Positions 55,678-64,000 of a DNA stretch of 64,000 nt are shown one piece after another. The stretch is from Paenibacillus vini. Its GTDB lineage: Bacteria; Bacillota; Bacilli; Paenibacillales; Paenibacillaceae. The position numbers and the translations under genes are program-made. Under the pieces are notes generated by a model. It ran no database searches. It saw only the letters and a list, made by a program, of their open reading frames with translations, and was not told the origin of the DNA. Location: contig NZ_BOSL01000001.1 of the NCBI RefSeq assembly GCF_018403325.1, positions 620,001 through 684,000 on the forward strand, read 5' to 3'. Each line of letters opens with the position of its first letter. Position 1 is the first letter of the stretch.

Positions 55678-55715
55678 AATGGCCCCTGGCTAATCGCCAA
55701 GGGCCATTTTTTTTA
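55678..55715 (+). terminator. Terminator after the coiled-coil gene
   Basis: AATGGCCC pairs with GGGCCATT and TGGC with GCCA, followed by eight T. Confidence 0.92.
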
Positions 55716-55865
55716 TTTTGAATTCTTTGAATTTGCCCGATCCTTTTTTGCCAATTTTTCTAAAATAATGCCACATCGTGACCGATAACAACACTATACG
55801 ACTTTTGGACGGTTTCCGACCAATTATAACGGAGATCACGACATATTAATAAAGGAGAGATAAGC

Positions 55866-58800
55866 ATGCAACGCTTTAGAAAGCTTTTCTTATGGTTCGT
55901 AATGGCAACATTGCTCATTACATTGATCCCGCCGGGCATGGTTCAGAAGGCCAGCGCAGCTACGGCCGCCAATTATTTTATTCCGGATGACGTAACTCTG
56001 AGAAACACATCCCTTTTGACGCTTGGCCCAGGTTCTGATCAAATCCAACGGGATTCCAGAATGTATTTGACAACAAGCGCCACTGTTGATTTTTCCGGTA
56101 CTTATTCACATGTAACTGAGGAAACATTGAAGGTAAAAGTTGAGCGTTTGACTATGAATTCAAAGACGAATACATGGGAAACGGATAGTTCGCAGTTTAA
56201 GAATGGAAGTATTTCCAGAGACACGTCATCGACGGATTACTCGCAAAAGTTTAAAGTGACGAATCTGTCTCTATTCCCTGGATTCAACAAAATCACGCTA
56301 TCGGGTTCCCAAAACGGGATCACACGCGAGGACACCTTCTATATTCTATTTGATCAGGTGCCTTATGTACAAGATTTGAAATTGTTGGGCTCCAGCTACG
56401 GTACGATCTATTTGAACGAAGGCGCTGAGGTGGTTTCGGATAAGGATAATGTATCGATTTCCGGAGAAGTGAAGAATGCCACGGAAGTTACCGTTAGTGT
56501 GAATGGCGGTACAGGACTCGTAACGACGCTTACGCAAACGGGTAAGTTTTTCTCCCCTGCGCTTAATCTGGTTCCCGGTTCTAATAAGATCGTAATTACC
56601 ATCAAAAGTGGTGCCGATTCGGTAGCCATTGAACGGGCAGTTTATTATTTTGATAAAACTAAGCCGTTTGATTCTATAATCCTGAATTATAATGCGCAAA
56701 ACTATGATGTAAATAACAAAGTTGCAACAGTAACTGACAATAAGACGGCTCCAGTGACATCCACAGGAACGATTAAGTTCTCGGTGTTGCTGAATGATAC
56801 AGGTAATTCATTCGGCAGTAAGGGAACGGTCACTCTTACGGATATTAATGGTGGGTCGGCTCCAGTGACTACCTTTACAGTGACAAAAGAAACCGAGGTC
56901 CCTGCTCCTGATGGAACGACTAAAGCCTACAGAATAGTTGACGTCGAAGTTCCGATTACCTTTTCCAACGGCGATCAGAAGTTTAATTTAAGTCTTCAAT
57001 ATGACAATGTGTATTCCACCTTTGCGAATATTAACTTTAAATATTTGCCGGGCGAAGCGACGATTACTCACCTGAAGTATATGAAAGACAATGCTACACC
57101 TCCAGCAGACATCAACACCTTGCCTAATCTGGATGGTACCGAAGCGGATAAAGAGAAGTTTTATATTTTGGTCGCAGCTGATCAGAACTTTGCACCTGGC
57201 GACTTGACTGCAGTGTACATGCCGAAAGGTAGTATCGGGCCGACCTTGACCCATATCAGCGGCTCTGGAAACCAGCATGTCTACGAGGTTAGCGGGTTCT
57301 CAACGGGTAAACAACAAGTGAAGTTCTCTATCAGAAATTCTGCAGCCTCCAAAACGGCAACGATTTCTTACTCGACAAAGAACTATATCTATGTTGAAGG
57401 GCTTTATGATGGTCAGGTTATTACCAAGGATTCCAGTGATTCTGGGCAGCTCAGTGTAAAGATTTCAGGGGAATATCGGGATTTTGAGAACTTATCTAGT
57501 CCCCAATTCTTTGTGAACGGGATTTCCAATGATAAGCTGACTCCTGTGATCGTGTTCAGTCCAACGACGGCGTCTCCTAAGTTTTCATTTACGCTTCCAA
57601 TCGATATTTCCGGTCCACTCTATTATGGAGAAAACCGGATCAAGTTCACTGGCGTTTCGATGGATGGCAAAGGTAACTCTAGAACAGTCATCAAAGAATT
57701 GAGACTGTATATTCAAGATACGAATGTATCAAACATTACGGTATTCCGGCCGAAAGTTTTTGATCCTTCCGTAACTTTTAGCGGGTTGAGTCTGGCTGAT
57801 ACCAGTGGTGCAAATACCGATTTGACCAATATTTTATCAGGTTCCCCGGAGTTCAAGTTTTCCGGTGATAAGTATGAGACTAGCGCACAAAATTATGATT
57901 TGATTATTCAAGGATCAGGAGCCAGAATTATTAATTTGTTACTCGGCACGGAAAGTGTCTTTTCTTCGCAAACGGACGCCCCAGTTGGTGAAAACCTGGA
58001 TACGCTCTTGACTAATACGGGCATGACGGAAACGAAGATCGTTACTGGTTCCATTGTTCGCAGCGGACAATCAACGCCGTTACAGTATGACCTGGCTGTT
58101 TATAACGGCAAGTTCGTACTTCGGATTAAGAATATTTCTTTGGATACGTTGGGAAGTCAGGTGTACAACCTGGAACTGATCAATTCGACAGGCGCACGTA
58201 CATCGCAAAGACTTGAGATTTCTCGGGTATTGGCACCTTATCGGATTTTGTCTCCGGTCGCCACAGTAGGCGATCAAATCATTGTGAATAAAAACTTTGT
58301 AAGATTTGATATTGAAGCAGAAGGCGCAACTCAAGTTCTTATTGGTAAAGATGAGGCGATTAAACGCACTGATTTGCCTGATAACGCACCGGCACGGTTC
58401 ATTTACGATTACGTTGGACTGAAACCGGATAAATCCAATAAAGTTAAGATCCAGATCGTTCGCGGCGATGAGACGCTGAATGAGACGATCGATGTGTACT
58501 ATACAAGTGCCATAGCTGTAGACTCTCAGTACATGACTGAGAAGGCAGCTAATAAGTATAGTGCATTTAATAAAGCGTTGGAGCTTTCTTTCCCTAAAGG
58601 TACGGTTTTGAAGACGGCAAATGTATCCGAAGGTTCGGTAACGAAATTCTATCCGGATAATAAGTTGCTATTCGGGATTGCCGATCCTAAAAATGGTATT
58701 TTAGAACGTCGGAATGATTATGGAAATACTTTTAATGTTGATAAGGATGAAAGAACGCCTAACGGCCTTGCTACACTTACTCTTCCAGAAGACCTGGTTG

Positions 58801-59825
58801 AATTCTTCAACTCGACGGCGAGGAACAGTAACTTTACACGAGTTTCGAATGTTTTCTGGATTCACGGCGGTATTGGTGAAACTGGAAGCGGAGATACGTA
58901 CAAACCGGCAACCAATGGTCTTCCTCCATACTCGATCCTTCCACAGTACTCTGATTCGCAAAATTTCAGGGATGTGATGATCAGGGAGCCAGAAAGAAAG
59001 TTAGTTCCTAGTCAACGTGGGACTTTGAAGCTTCAATATGACAAGAATGTTGTGGATGATGCCGGGACAGCGGTAACCGTATTCCGTTTCAATGAGAATT
59101 CCGAATGGGAAAATCTCGGAGGATCGGTAGACACCAAGAATAATACCATTTCTGTTCCATTCGACGATTTCGGTTATTATATGGTAATGAAACAAAGTCG
59201 TGGATTTAGTGACATTACAAACCATCCTTGGGGACGAAATATTCTGAATGCCTTGTACTCGAAAGGCATAATGTCGAATGTACAAGCTAATGCTTTTGGA
59301 GCAGATGACTTAACCACTCGTGGTGAGTTTGCTACTTTACTTGTAAAAGGTTTGAATATTCCGTTGAACTACGACAACAAGGTTCAAACTTACTTTGACG
59401 TCGTTCCTGGTGCAAAAACGGACACTTGGGAATTCAAATACATTGAGACGGCTTCAAGAGCTGGAATTATTACAGGAATTTCTGAAGGATACTTTGGGGT
59501 TGAGGAGCCTGTTTCAAGAGAACAAGCAGCCATGATGGTGGCTCGTGCACTCAAGCTGAAGCTGCCGACCAACGATGACAAGCTGAACTCGGCGCTGGCC
59601 AAGCAATTCCTTGACTCGGGCAAAATCGATCGTTACGCGCGTCCGGCGGTTCAAGCAGTCTATAAGGCTAAAATCATGGATGGACAAAGTATAACTACAG
59701 CGGGAAGCAAAAAGGCTTCCATTAACTTTAATCCAAAGAATAGTATGACGAGAGCTGAAGCTGGAAAAATCGCTGTAGAACTTCTCAAGAAAAGCACAAG
59801 TATTTTTCCGAAAAACTTAAGCTAA
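55866..59825 (+). CDS. Large SLH-domain surface protein
   Basis: 1319 residues. A signal peptide (basic MQRFRK, hydrophobic core, cleavage near ASAATAA, about 33-36) is followed by about 1080 residues of beta-rich, Ser/Thr/Asn-rich repeats with several Ig-like strands (KVTNLSLFPGFNKITL, SVNGGTGLVTTL). Three C-terminal SLH motifs come last: GFSDITNHPWGRNIL, YFDVVPGAKTDTWEFKYI and FLDSGKIDRYARPAVQ. SLH motifs bind pyruvylated polymer made by csaB and partners. C-terminal placement suggests a surface enzyme, adhesin or accessory coat, not the main lattice protein. Confidence 0.92.
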   Translation: MQRFRKLFLWFVMATLLITLIPPGMVQKASAATAANYFIPDDVTLRNTSLLTLGPGSDQIQRDSRMYLTTSATVDFSGTYSHVTEETLKVKVERLTMNSKTNTWETDSSQFKNGSISRDTSSTDYSQKFKVTNLSLFPGFNKITLSGSQNGITREDTFYILFDQVPYVQDLKLLGSSYGTIYLNEGAEVVSDKDNVSISGEVKNATEVTVSVNGGTGLVTTLTQTGKFFSPALNLVPGSNKIVITIKSGADSVAIERAVYYFDKTKPFDSIILNYNAQNYDVNNKVATVTDNKTAPVTSTGTIKFSVLLNDTGNSFGSKGTVTLTDINGGSAPVTTFTVTKETEVPAPDGTTKAYRIVDVEVPITFSNGDQKFNLSLQYDNVYSTFANINFKYLPGEATITHLKYMKDNATPPADINTLPNLDGTEADKEKFYILVAADQNFAPGDLTAVYMPKGSIGPTLTHISGSGNQHVYEVSGFSTGKQQVKFSIRNSAASKTATISYSTKNYIYVEGLYDGQVITKDSSDSGQLSVKISGEYRDFENLSSPQFFVNGISNDKLTPVIVFSPTTASPKFSFTLPIDISGPLYYGENRIKFTGVSMDGKGNSRTVIKELRLYIQDTNVSNITVFRPKVFDPSVTFSGLSLADTSGANTDLTNILSGSPEFKFSGDKYETSAQNYDLIIQGSGARIINLLLGTESVFSSQTDAPVGENLDTLLTNTGMTETKIVTGSIVRSGQSTPLQYDLAVYNGKFVLRIKNISLDTLGSQVYNLELINSTGARTSQRLEISRVLAPYRILSPVATVGDQIIVNKNFVRFDIEAEGATQVLIGKDEAIKRTDLPDNAPARFIYDYVGLKPDKSNKVKIQIVRGDETLNETIDVYYTSAIAVDSQYMTEKAANKYSAFNKALELSFPKGTVLKTANVSEGSVTKFYPDNKLLFGIADPKNGILERRNDYGNTFNVDKDERTPNGLATLTLPEDLVEFFNSTARNSNFTRVSNVFWIHGGIGETGSGDTYKPATNGLPPYSILPQYSDSQNFRDVMIREPERKLVPSQRGTLKLQYDKNVVDDAGTAVTVFRFNENSEWENLGGSVDTKNNTISVPFDDFGYYMVMKQSRGFSDITNHPWGRNILNALYSKGIMSNVQANAFGADDLTTRGEFATLLVKGLNIPLNYDNKVQTYFDVVPGAKTDTWEFKYIETASRAGIITGISEGYFGVEEPVSREQAAMMVARALKLKLPTNDDKLNSALAKQFLDSGKIDRYARPAVQAVYKAKIMDGQSITTAGSKKASINFNPKNSMTRAEAGKIAVELLKKSTSIFPKNLS

Positions 59826-59840
59826 TCTAATGAACTGCGA

Positions 59841-59880
59841 GCCTGTCTATGGGGGAGATGCATAGGCAGGCATATTTTTT
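59841..59880 (+). terminator. Terminator after the large SLH gene
   Basis: GCCTGTCTATG pairs with CATAGGCAGGC (one wobble), followed by a T-rich tract. Confidence 0.85.
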
Positions 59881-59894
59881 CCAATTACATCATT

Positions 59895-59923
59895 TTGTAA
59901 TTTGTTGGAGATTAAGATACAAT
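59895..59923 (+). promoter_or_regulatory. Sigma-A promoter of the 113-residue gene
   Basis: TTGTAA (59895-59900), 17-nt spacer, TACAAT (59918-59923). Confidence 0.6.
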
Positions 59924-59967
59924 AGCAATTGTAGTAGATATTTTTGCAAAAGGGTGAAATTATACAG

Positions 59968-60309
59968 ATGAAACCGATCATGGCAAAACCGCAGTTGGGC
60001 TACTCGAAAGCTAAGAGAAAGTTTGAGGATAGATCCCGGGTATTAGAGAAGAAGATTGAGGAGACGGCCAAGCTGCAGGAAGTCACTCAGGAGGTTATGG
60101 AAAGCCTGGTACTCGAAACGGGTTTTCATGAGGCGTTTAATGATTTGCGTGCAGCTGAGAATGAGTTGATTGAATGGTCTCATATGACAATGACGCATGA
60201 GAAGACTTATAGGGACAACAAACAAGCTATTGACGATATGTATGCCAAGCTTGGGACAGATCCGCAAATGCGCACACGCATTATCCAGCTGGCGATGAGA
60301 GTAAGATAA
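59968..60309 (+). CDS. Conserved-looking small helical protein, unknown function
   Basis: 113 residues, lysine- and glutamate-rich, with no signal peptide, membrane segment or cysteine. Helices with coiled-coil character occupy about 15-100 (KRKFEDRSRVLEKKIEET, HEKTYRDNKQAIDDM). ATG 59968 follows AAAGGGTGA; an upstream in-frame TTG at 59944 is poorly placed. It has its own promoter and terminator between two surface-protein genes. I do not recognise the family. Confidence 0.75.
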   Translation: MKPIMAKPQLGYSKAKRKFEDRSRVLEKKIEETAKLQEVTQEVMESLVLETGFHEAFNDLRAAENELIEWSHMTMTHEKTYRDNKQAIDDMYAKLGTDPQMRTRIIQLAMRVR

Positions 60310-60890
60310 ATAGGAAGCCCTTTCCTCATATTATTCAAATCAGGCGTCCATTTTGGACGTCTTATTTGAGTTTGATCTACATAGATTATGGGTATTGATA
60401 ATGGAAAAAGTTGCTTAGTGACTGACAATTTTAAGGATGTTATACTAATTTCCGTCAGACGGCATTGGAGTTAAAATGTTGTAGAAGTGGTGAACCTTAG
60501 CAAAGGTAACAATCTTGCAATTTTTTTTCGAAAGGCCGCAACTTTTTCGAATCTCGTGCGTTTAAGATGTAGAGCATTGACAATGATGACCAATTTAGAC
60601 ATCCTAGCATGTTCCTCATGGGGAAACTTGTCTATCTATTAGAAAAATTAGCTTTACGGCACTAGGGACTCATTGTATAATGTCTAGGTAGGATTAGGAA
60701 ACTAGTCTATTTCTACATTTTATTCAGTATGGTATGGTTTACAAGTTTCTGCGGCTCCCGTCGCAGACCTAATTTATAGGAAATCTGCTCAGGCTCTGGA
60801 AAGGGGGTGCAATGGCTAATGAGTAACACGAGCTATTCATTTAAAGAAAATTCTCATGCGATAGTTAATCAAGGAGGAGAAAAAAAGGTT
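60310..60890 (+). other. Long regulatory leader of the S-layer gene
   Basis: After the hairpin at 60335-60371 there are two promoter candidates: an extended -10 TGT TATACT (60438-60446) and TTTACG-N16-TATAAT (60654-60681). A hairpin TCTGCG/CGCAGA (about 60750-60770) lies in the untranslated leader of over 100 nt. An upstream in-frame start with its own ribosome-binding site is at 60819. Multiple promoters and long leaders are usual for S-layer genes. Confidence 0.5.
60335..60371. terminator. Hairpin after the 113-residue gene
   Basis: AGGCGTCC and GGACGTCT pair around TTTT, extended by TCAAAT/ATTTGA, giving a stem usable in both directions. Confidence 0.7.
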
Positions 60891-63800
60891 ATGAAGAAAA
60901 TTTTATCCGTAGCTCTGTCTACAGCAATGGCATTCTCTATGTTTGCTTCCGTAGCATTCGGTGCTGATGGTGCTAAACTGACAGACGAACAACAATTTAA
61001 CGCATTGAAAGAAGCTGGTATTTTGACTGGCTATCCAGATGGTCAATCCCACCTGGAGAAAGCACTGACTCGCGCAGAACTTGCTAAAATCATCGTTAAA
61101 TCCATTGGTTTGGAGCCAGTAACTGGCGTAGCAACTTACAAAGATAAGAACTACACAGTTAACCACTGGGCAGCTCCTTTCATTGAATCCGCTACACAAG
61201 CTGGTATCCTCAATGGTAAAGACGCTACTAAGAAATTGTTCGATCCTACTGGCAATGTAACAGTACAAGAGCTTGCAAAAGTTCTGGCAACTGCTCTGAA
61301 ACTGGACGTTCCTACTGATGCTAACAATACTGCTAGCGCATGGGCTAAAGGTTATGTAGCAGCGGCAATTAAAGCTGGTTACCTGCAAGAAGGTATCAAC
61401 TACCAGGCTAACGCTTCCCGCTCCCAAGCAGTAGTTGCAGCATATGCAATCTACGAAGCAGCTCAAATTCCTACAGTAACTAAATACGAAGTTAAGGACA
61501 GCAAGAACGTTGAGTTCACGCTCTCCAATGGCGATGTAGTTAAAGTTGCTCTGGAAACAGCTCTGGAAGCTAACAAAGCTACCGATGTTAAATTCACTCA
61601 TAACGGTCATGACTACACACACAGTGTGACTTATGTTGTGACAACTGCTACTAAAGTTGAATCTGCAAGTGCATCGAACCTGAAGGAAGTTGACGTGAAG
61701 TTCGACGGTAAAGTAGATCAATCTACTGCTACCAACAAAGACAACTACACGCTGAAATCCGGTACGGTTGATTCCGCTACGCTTCTGGACGACGAAATTA
61801 CAGTTCGTTTGGTTGTGAAGGATGCCCTCGCTAACCAAAAGGCTAACAAAGTAACGGTTAAAAACGTTAAAGCTGGCGACAAAGTGATCAACGGTGACGT
61901 TGAATTCACTCCGCTTGACAACGCTTTGCCAGAAGTTGTAGAAGTTAAGGCTCTTGGAACGAAGGCTGTTAAAGTCGTATTCTCCGAGCCAATCAAGAAA
62001 ACAACTCAATCCAACTTCAAACTGGATGGCAAAACTTTCTATGGCAACCCAACTGACGGTTCCAGAGAAGTAATCCTGACTCCATATGACTCCAGCTCAC
62101 TTGCGGTTGGTGAACATACAGTGGTTGTTGCAGGCGTTGAAGACTACTTTGGTCTGAAATCTTTGAGTTCCGAACACAAATTCACAGTGGTTGAAGACAC
62201 TCAAGCTCCAACGGTTGCTAAAGTTGAAGCAACACTCGAAAGAGTAGTAATCACTTTCAGTGAAGAAGTGGATCCGGACACAGTAAACAAAGACAATATT
62301 TACTGGAAATCCGGCGACACCAAGAAGAAAGCTGCAAGCGTCAAGAAACTCGCTTCCGACAAATACGAAGTTGAATTCAACGCTTCCGACAGACTGCCTT
62401 CTTACGAAACAACGCTGTATATTGAAAACGTGAAGGACTACTCCGGCAACAAAATCACTCAAACTGAAGTTAAAGTGAATGCAACTGTTGACCAAACTCG
62501 TCCGGAAGTTACTGAAGTGAAATCCAACAGCGATGTTCCAACCGAAATCAACGTAACGTTCTCCAAAGCTGTAGATGCGGCTGACCGCAAATACTACACT
62601 GTGAAGGACAAAGACGGAAAAATTGTTCCGATCAAAGACGTTGTTAAAGCATCCGGCAACACAACAAACCGTGTGTTCACTATCATTCTTTACAAAGATC
62701 TGCCTGAAGGCACCAACACGCTGAAAGTTTCCGGCGTAGCCGACCTGACAGCTCTGAAGAATGTTATGATCGACCACACAACTGATATCAAAGTTGGCGA
62801 CGTAACTGGTCCTAAATACCAAAGCGTTTCCGCAAACAGCGCAACAAGAACGGTTGAAATTGCATTCAACGAGAAGATGGATCTTGGCAGCATCGGTACA
62901 CTCGACAACTACCGCGTAGTAGTGAACGGTGTTGAAAGAGCAATGCCAGAAGATGCTGAAGTTACTCCAGTTCGCGATGGTAAATCCGTTCGCATCATTC
63001 TGCCTGAGAAGATCGGCAACACTGTCGTATCCTTCACAAAGAATGGCGTAGCTGGCACAGTTTCCGATGTCGTCGTAGCAGGCGTGAAGGATGCAGCTGG
63101 AAACGTAATCCAAGGCTGGACAGTTCATGTTCCGCTTGCTGAAGTAGCAGCCGCTGTCAAAGCTTATGACAACGACATTGCTCAACCGGCAGTTCTGGAT
63201 GCTAAAGACACAATTAAAGTAAGATTTAACCAACCAATCAGCTCGATCAACACTACTGACTTCGTTCTGAGCGGTGGTACAATCAATTCCGTTTCGATCG
63301 ACGGCGACCTGGTAACGCTGAAAACTAGCGACCTGGGAACTGCGGCAAATGTTTCTTTGGCATTGAAAGCTGACAACACTGCCAAGGCTGGAAACGGCAA
63401 TGCGGTTGAAGGCGCGGCTAACATTGCAATCAAAGACAAAGTAAAACCTGAAGTTACAGCTAAAGACGGTTCTACTCTGTATGTGAACGGCAACGTAATT
63501 ACATTGCCATTCTCCGAAGCTCTGGATAGCGCTACTGCATCCTTCTATGCTAACGACCTGGTTGTTACTCGTTACACTGACAGCACTACGCTGAAAGTAA
63601 GCGAATATTCAACTGCAGTTAGCGGCAACAACCTGTTGATCACAATCAAAGACGGTAAAGCTGCTGGTCTTGAGTACACTGTACAAGTGAAAGACGCCAA
63701 GTTCATCAAGGACCTGAGCGACAACACTGCAGCTGACTCCGGAACTTATGTAGCATTCACAAATGGCGTTAACAATCCGGCTCCAGTCGTTACAGGTGTT

Positions 63801-64000
63801 GAGAACGGCAAAACTTACAATGGGAGTGTAACTCCTGCCAGCGCAGATGCCGACATCAAAACTGTAGTACTGACTAAAGACGGCGTAGTTGTACCTTACA
63901 CTCTGGGCAATACAATTGCCGGCAACGGTGCATATGTACTGACTGTAACTGACAACGCTGGTAACCAAACTGTAGTTAGCTTCACGATTGCAGTCGTTGC
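60891..64000 (+). CDS. S-layer protein with N-terminal SLH domains, 3' end beyond window
   Basis: The frame is open from 60891 to the window end (1036 codons, no stop). A signal peptide (MKKILSVALSTAMAFSMFAS, cleavage near AFGA) is followed by three SLH motifs to about residue 200 (LTRAELAKIIVKSIG, VTVQELAKVLATAL, ASRSQAVVAAYAIYEA) and then many Ig-like/Big-type modules, each with a segment of the EVTFSEEV/VTFSKAV kind. N-terminal SLH plus long Ig-like arrays is the design of lattice-forming S-layer proteins. A second, in-frame ATG at 60819 would add 24 residues. Codon choice is strongly biased, as in highly expressed genes. Confidence 0.93.
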   Translation, partial: MKKILSVALSTAMAFSMFASVAFGADGAKLTDEQQFNALKEAGILTGYPDGQSHLEKALTRAELAKIIVKSIGLEPVTGVATYKDKNYTVNHWAAPFIESATQAGILNGKDATKKLFDPTGNVTVQELAKVLATALKLDVPTDANNTASAWAKGYVAAAIKAGYLQEGINYQANASRSQAVVAAYAIYEAAQIPTVTKYEVKDSKNVEFTLSNGDVVKVALETALEANKATDVKFTHNGHDYTHSVTYVVTTATKVESASASNLKEVDVKFDGKVDQSTATNKDNYTLKSGTVDSATLLDDEITVRLVVKDALANQKANKVTVKNVKAGDKVINGDVEFTPLDNALPEVVEVKALGTKAVKVVFSEPIKKTTQSNFKLDGKTFYGNPTDGSREVILTPYDSSSLAVGEHTVVVAGVEDYFGLKSLSSEHKFTVVEDTQAPTVAKVEATLERVVITFSEEVDPDTVNKDNIYWKSGDTKKKAASVKKLASDKYEVEFNASDRLPSYETTLYIENVKDYSGNKITQTEVKVNATVDQTRPEVTEVKSNSDVPTEINVTFSKAVDAADRKYYTVKDKDGKIVPIKDVVKASGNTTNRVFTIILYKDLPEGTNTLKVSGVADLTALKNVMIDHTTDIKVGDVTGPKYQSVSANSATRTVEIAFNEKMDLGSIGTLDNYRVVVNGVERAMPEDAEVTPVRDGKSVRIILPEKIGNTVVSFTKNGVAGTVSDVVVAGVKDAAGNVIQGWTVHVPLAEVAAAVKAYDNDIAQPAVLDAKDTIKVRFNQPISSINTTDFVLSGGTINSVSIDGDLVTLKTSDLGTAANVSLALKADNTAKAGNGNAVEGAANIAIKDKVKPEVTAKDGSTLYVNGNVITLPFSEALDSATASFYANDLVVTRYTDSTTLKVSEYSTAVSGNNLLITIKDGKAAGLEYTVQVKDAKFIKDLSDNTAADSGTYVAFTNGVNNPAPVVTGVENGKTYNGSVTPASADADIKTVVLTKDGVVVPYTLGNTIAGNGAYVLTVTDNAGNQTVVSFTIAVV

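Noticed and set aside
60812-60826. Four-codon open frame before the S-layer gene
   Set aside because: Too short and too close to the ribosome-binding site to be called a gene; kept only as a possible modulator in the tandem-start finding.
60903-63968. Several long minus-strand open frames opposite the S-layer gene
   Set aside because: They arise from the strong codon bias of the S-layer gene, which is open over the whole stretch with a signal peptide and SLH motifs.

Overview
The window reads as a spore-forming, flagellated, S-layered Bacillota chromosome, most likely Paenibacillus or a close relative. The evidence is the sporulation genes (spoIIR, spoIID, spoIIQ, spoIIID), the flagellar rod genes, SLH-domain surface proteins beside csaB, and a gene order (prfA-prmC ... 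spoIIR-ywlC-mntP-ywlE-ywlG-glyA ... upp-mnaA-atp ... ywzB-murA-spoIID-spoIIQ-spoIIID-mbl-flhO-flhP-fabZ) that follows the Bacillus subtilis map. The species cannot be fixed from the sequence alone.

1-14.9 kb: a truncated LysR-type regulator on the minus strand, then translation termination (prfA, prmC), a RodA/FtsW-type glycosyltransferase, a MazG-like protein, spoIIR behind a sigma-F-like promoter, tRNA t6A synthesis (ywlC), DUF72, a CPA1 Na+/H+ antiporter, mntP, ywlE, and a ZTP riboswitch ahead of ywlG-glyA. A secreted-type SGNH hydrolase follows.

14.9-28.0 kb: an accessory island placed between glyA and upp, which are adjacent in B. subtilis. It holds a MauE/DoxX-type membrane protein, a membrane-anchored thioredoxin-fold protein, a 40-residue peptide gene with eight cysteines and no leader, an exporter-type ABC transporter without a C39 peptidase domain, a tandem thioredoxin-fold protein, a third thioredoxin-fold protein, a NifS-type cysteine desulfurase, and five paralogous solute-binding lipoproteins without a permease. 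Two strong sigma-A promoters with cre-like boxes serve it. This is the best candidate in the window for an undescribed system: a disulfide-rich or sulfur-modified exported peptide with its own redox, sulfur and export machinery.

28-37.8 kb: upp, mnaA and the complete ATP synthase operon (atpZ, I, B, E, F, H, A, G, D, C). A dispersed repeat of about 176 bp lies between atpA and atpG, and the operon ends in a long bidirectional terminator. Other copies of the repeat lie at 37.9 kb (shortened) and 47.5 kb (inverted).

37.9-49.9 kb: cutC (minus strand), ywzB, murA, the mother-cell/forespore pair spoIID and spoIIQ, spoIIID, mbl, flhO-flhP, a small EpuA-family membrane protein, fabZ and pgcA.

50-64 kb: a cell-surface block with a DUF5693 membrane protein, csaB, tagA and tagO, which should build and pyruvylate a secondary cell-wall polymer. 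They are followed by a coiled-coil protein, a 1319-residue SLH protein, a small unknown protein and an S-layer protein that runs off the end of the window. CsaB-type pyruvylation is the known ligand requirement for SLH domains, so the polymer genes and the SLH proteins fit one pathway. mnaA at 28.8 kb can supply ManNAc to it.
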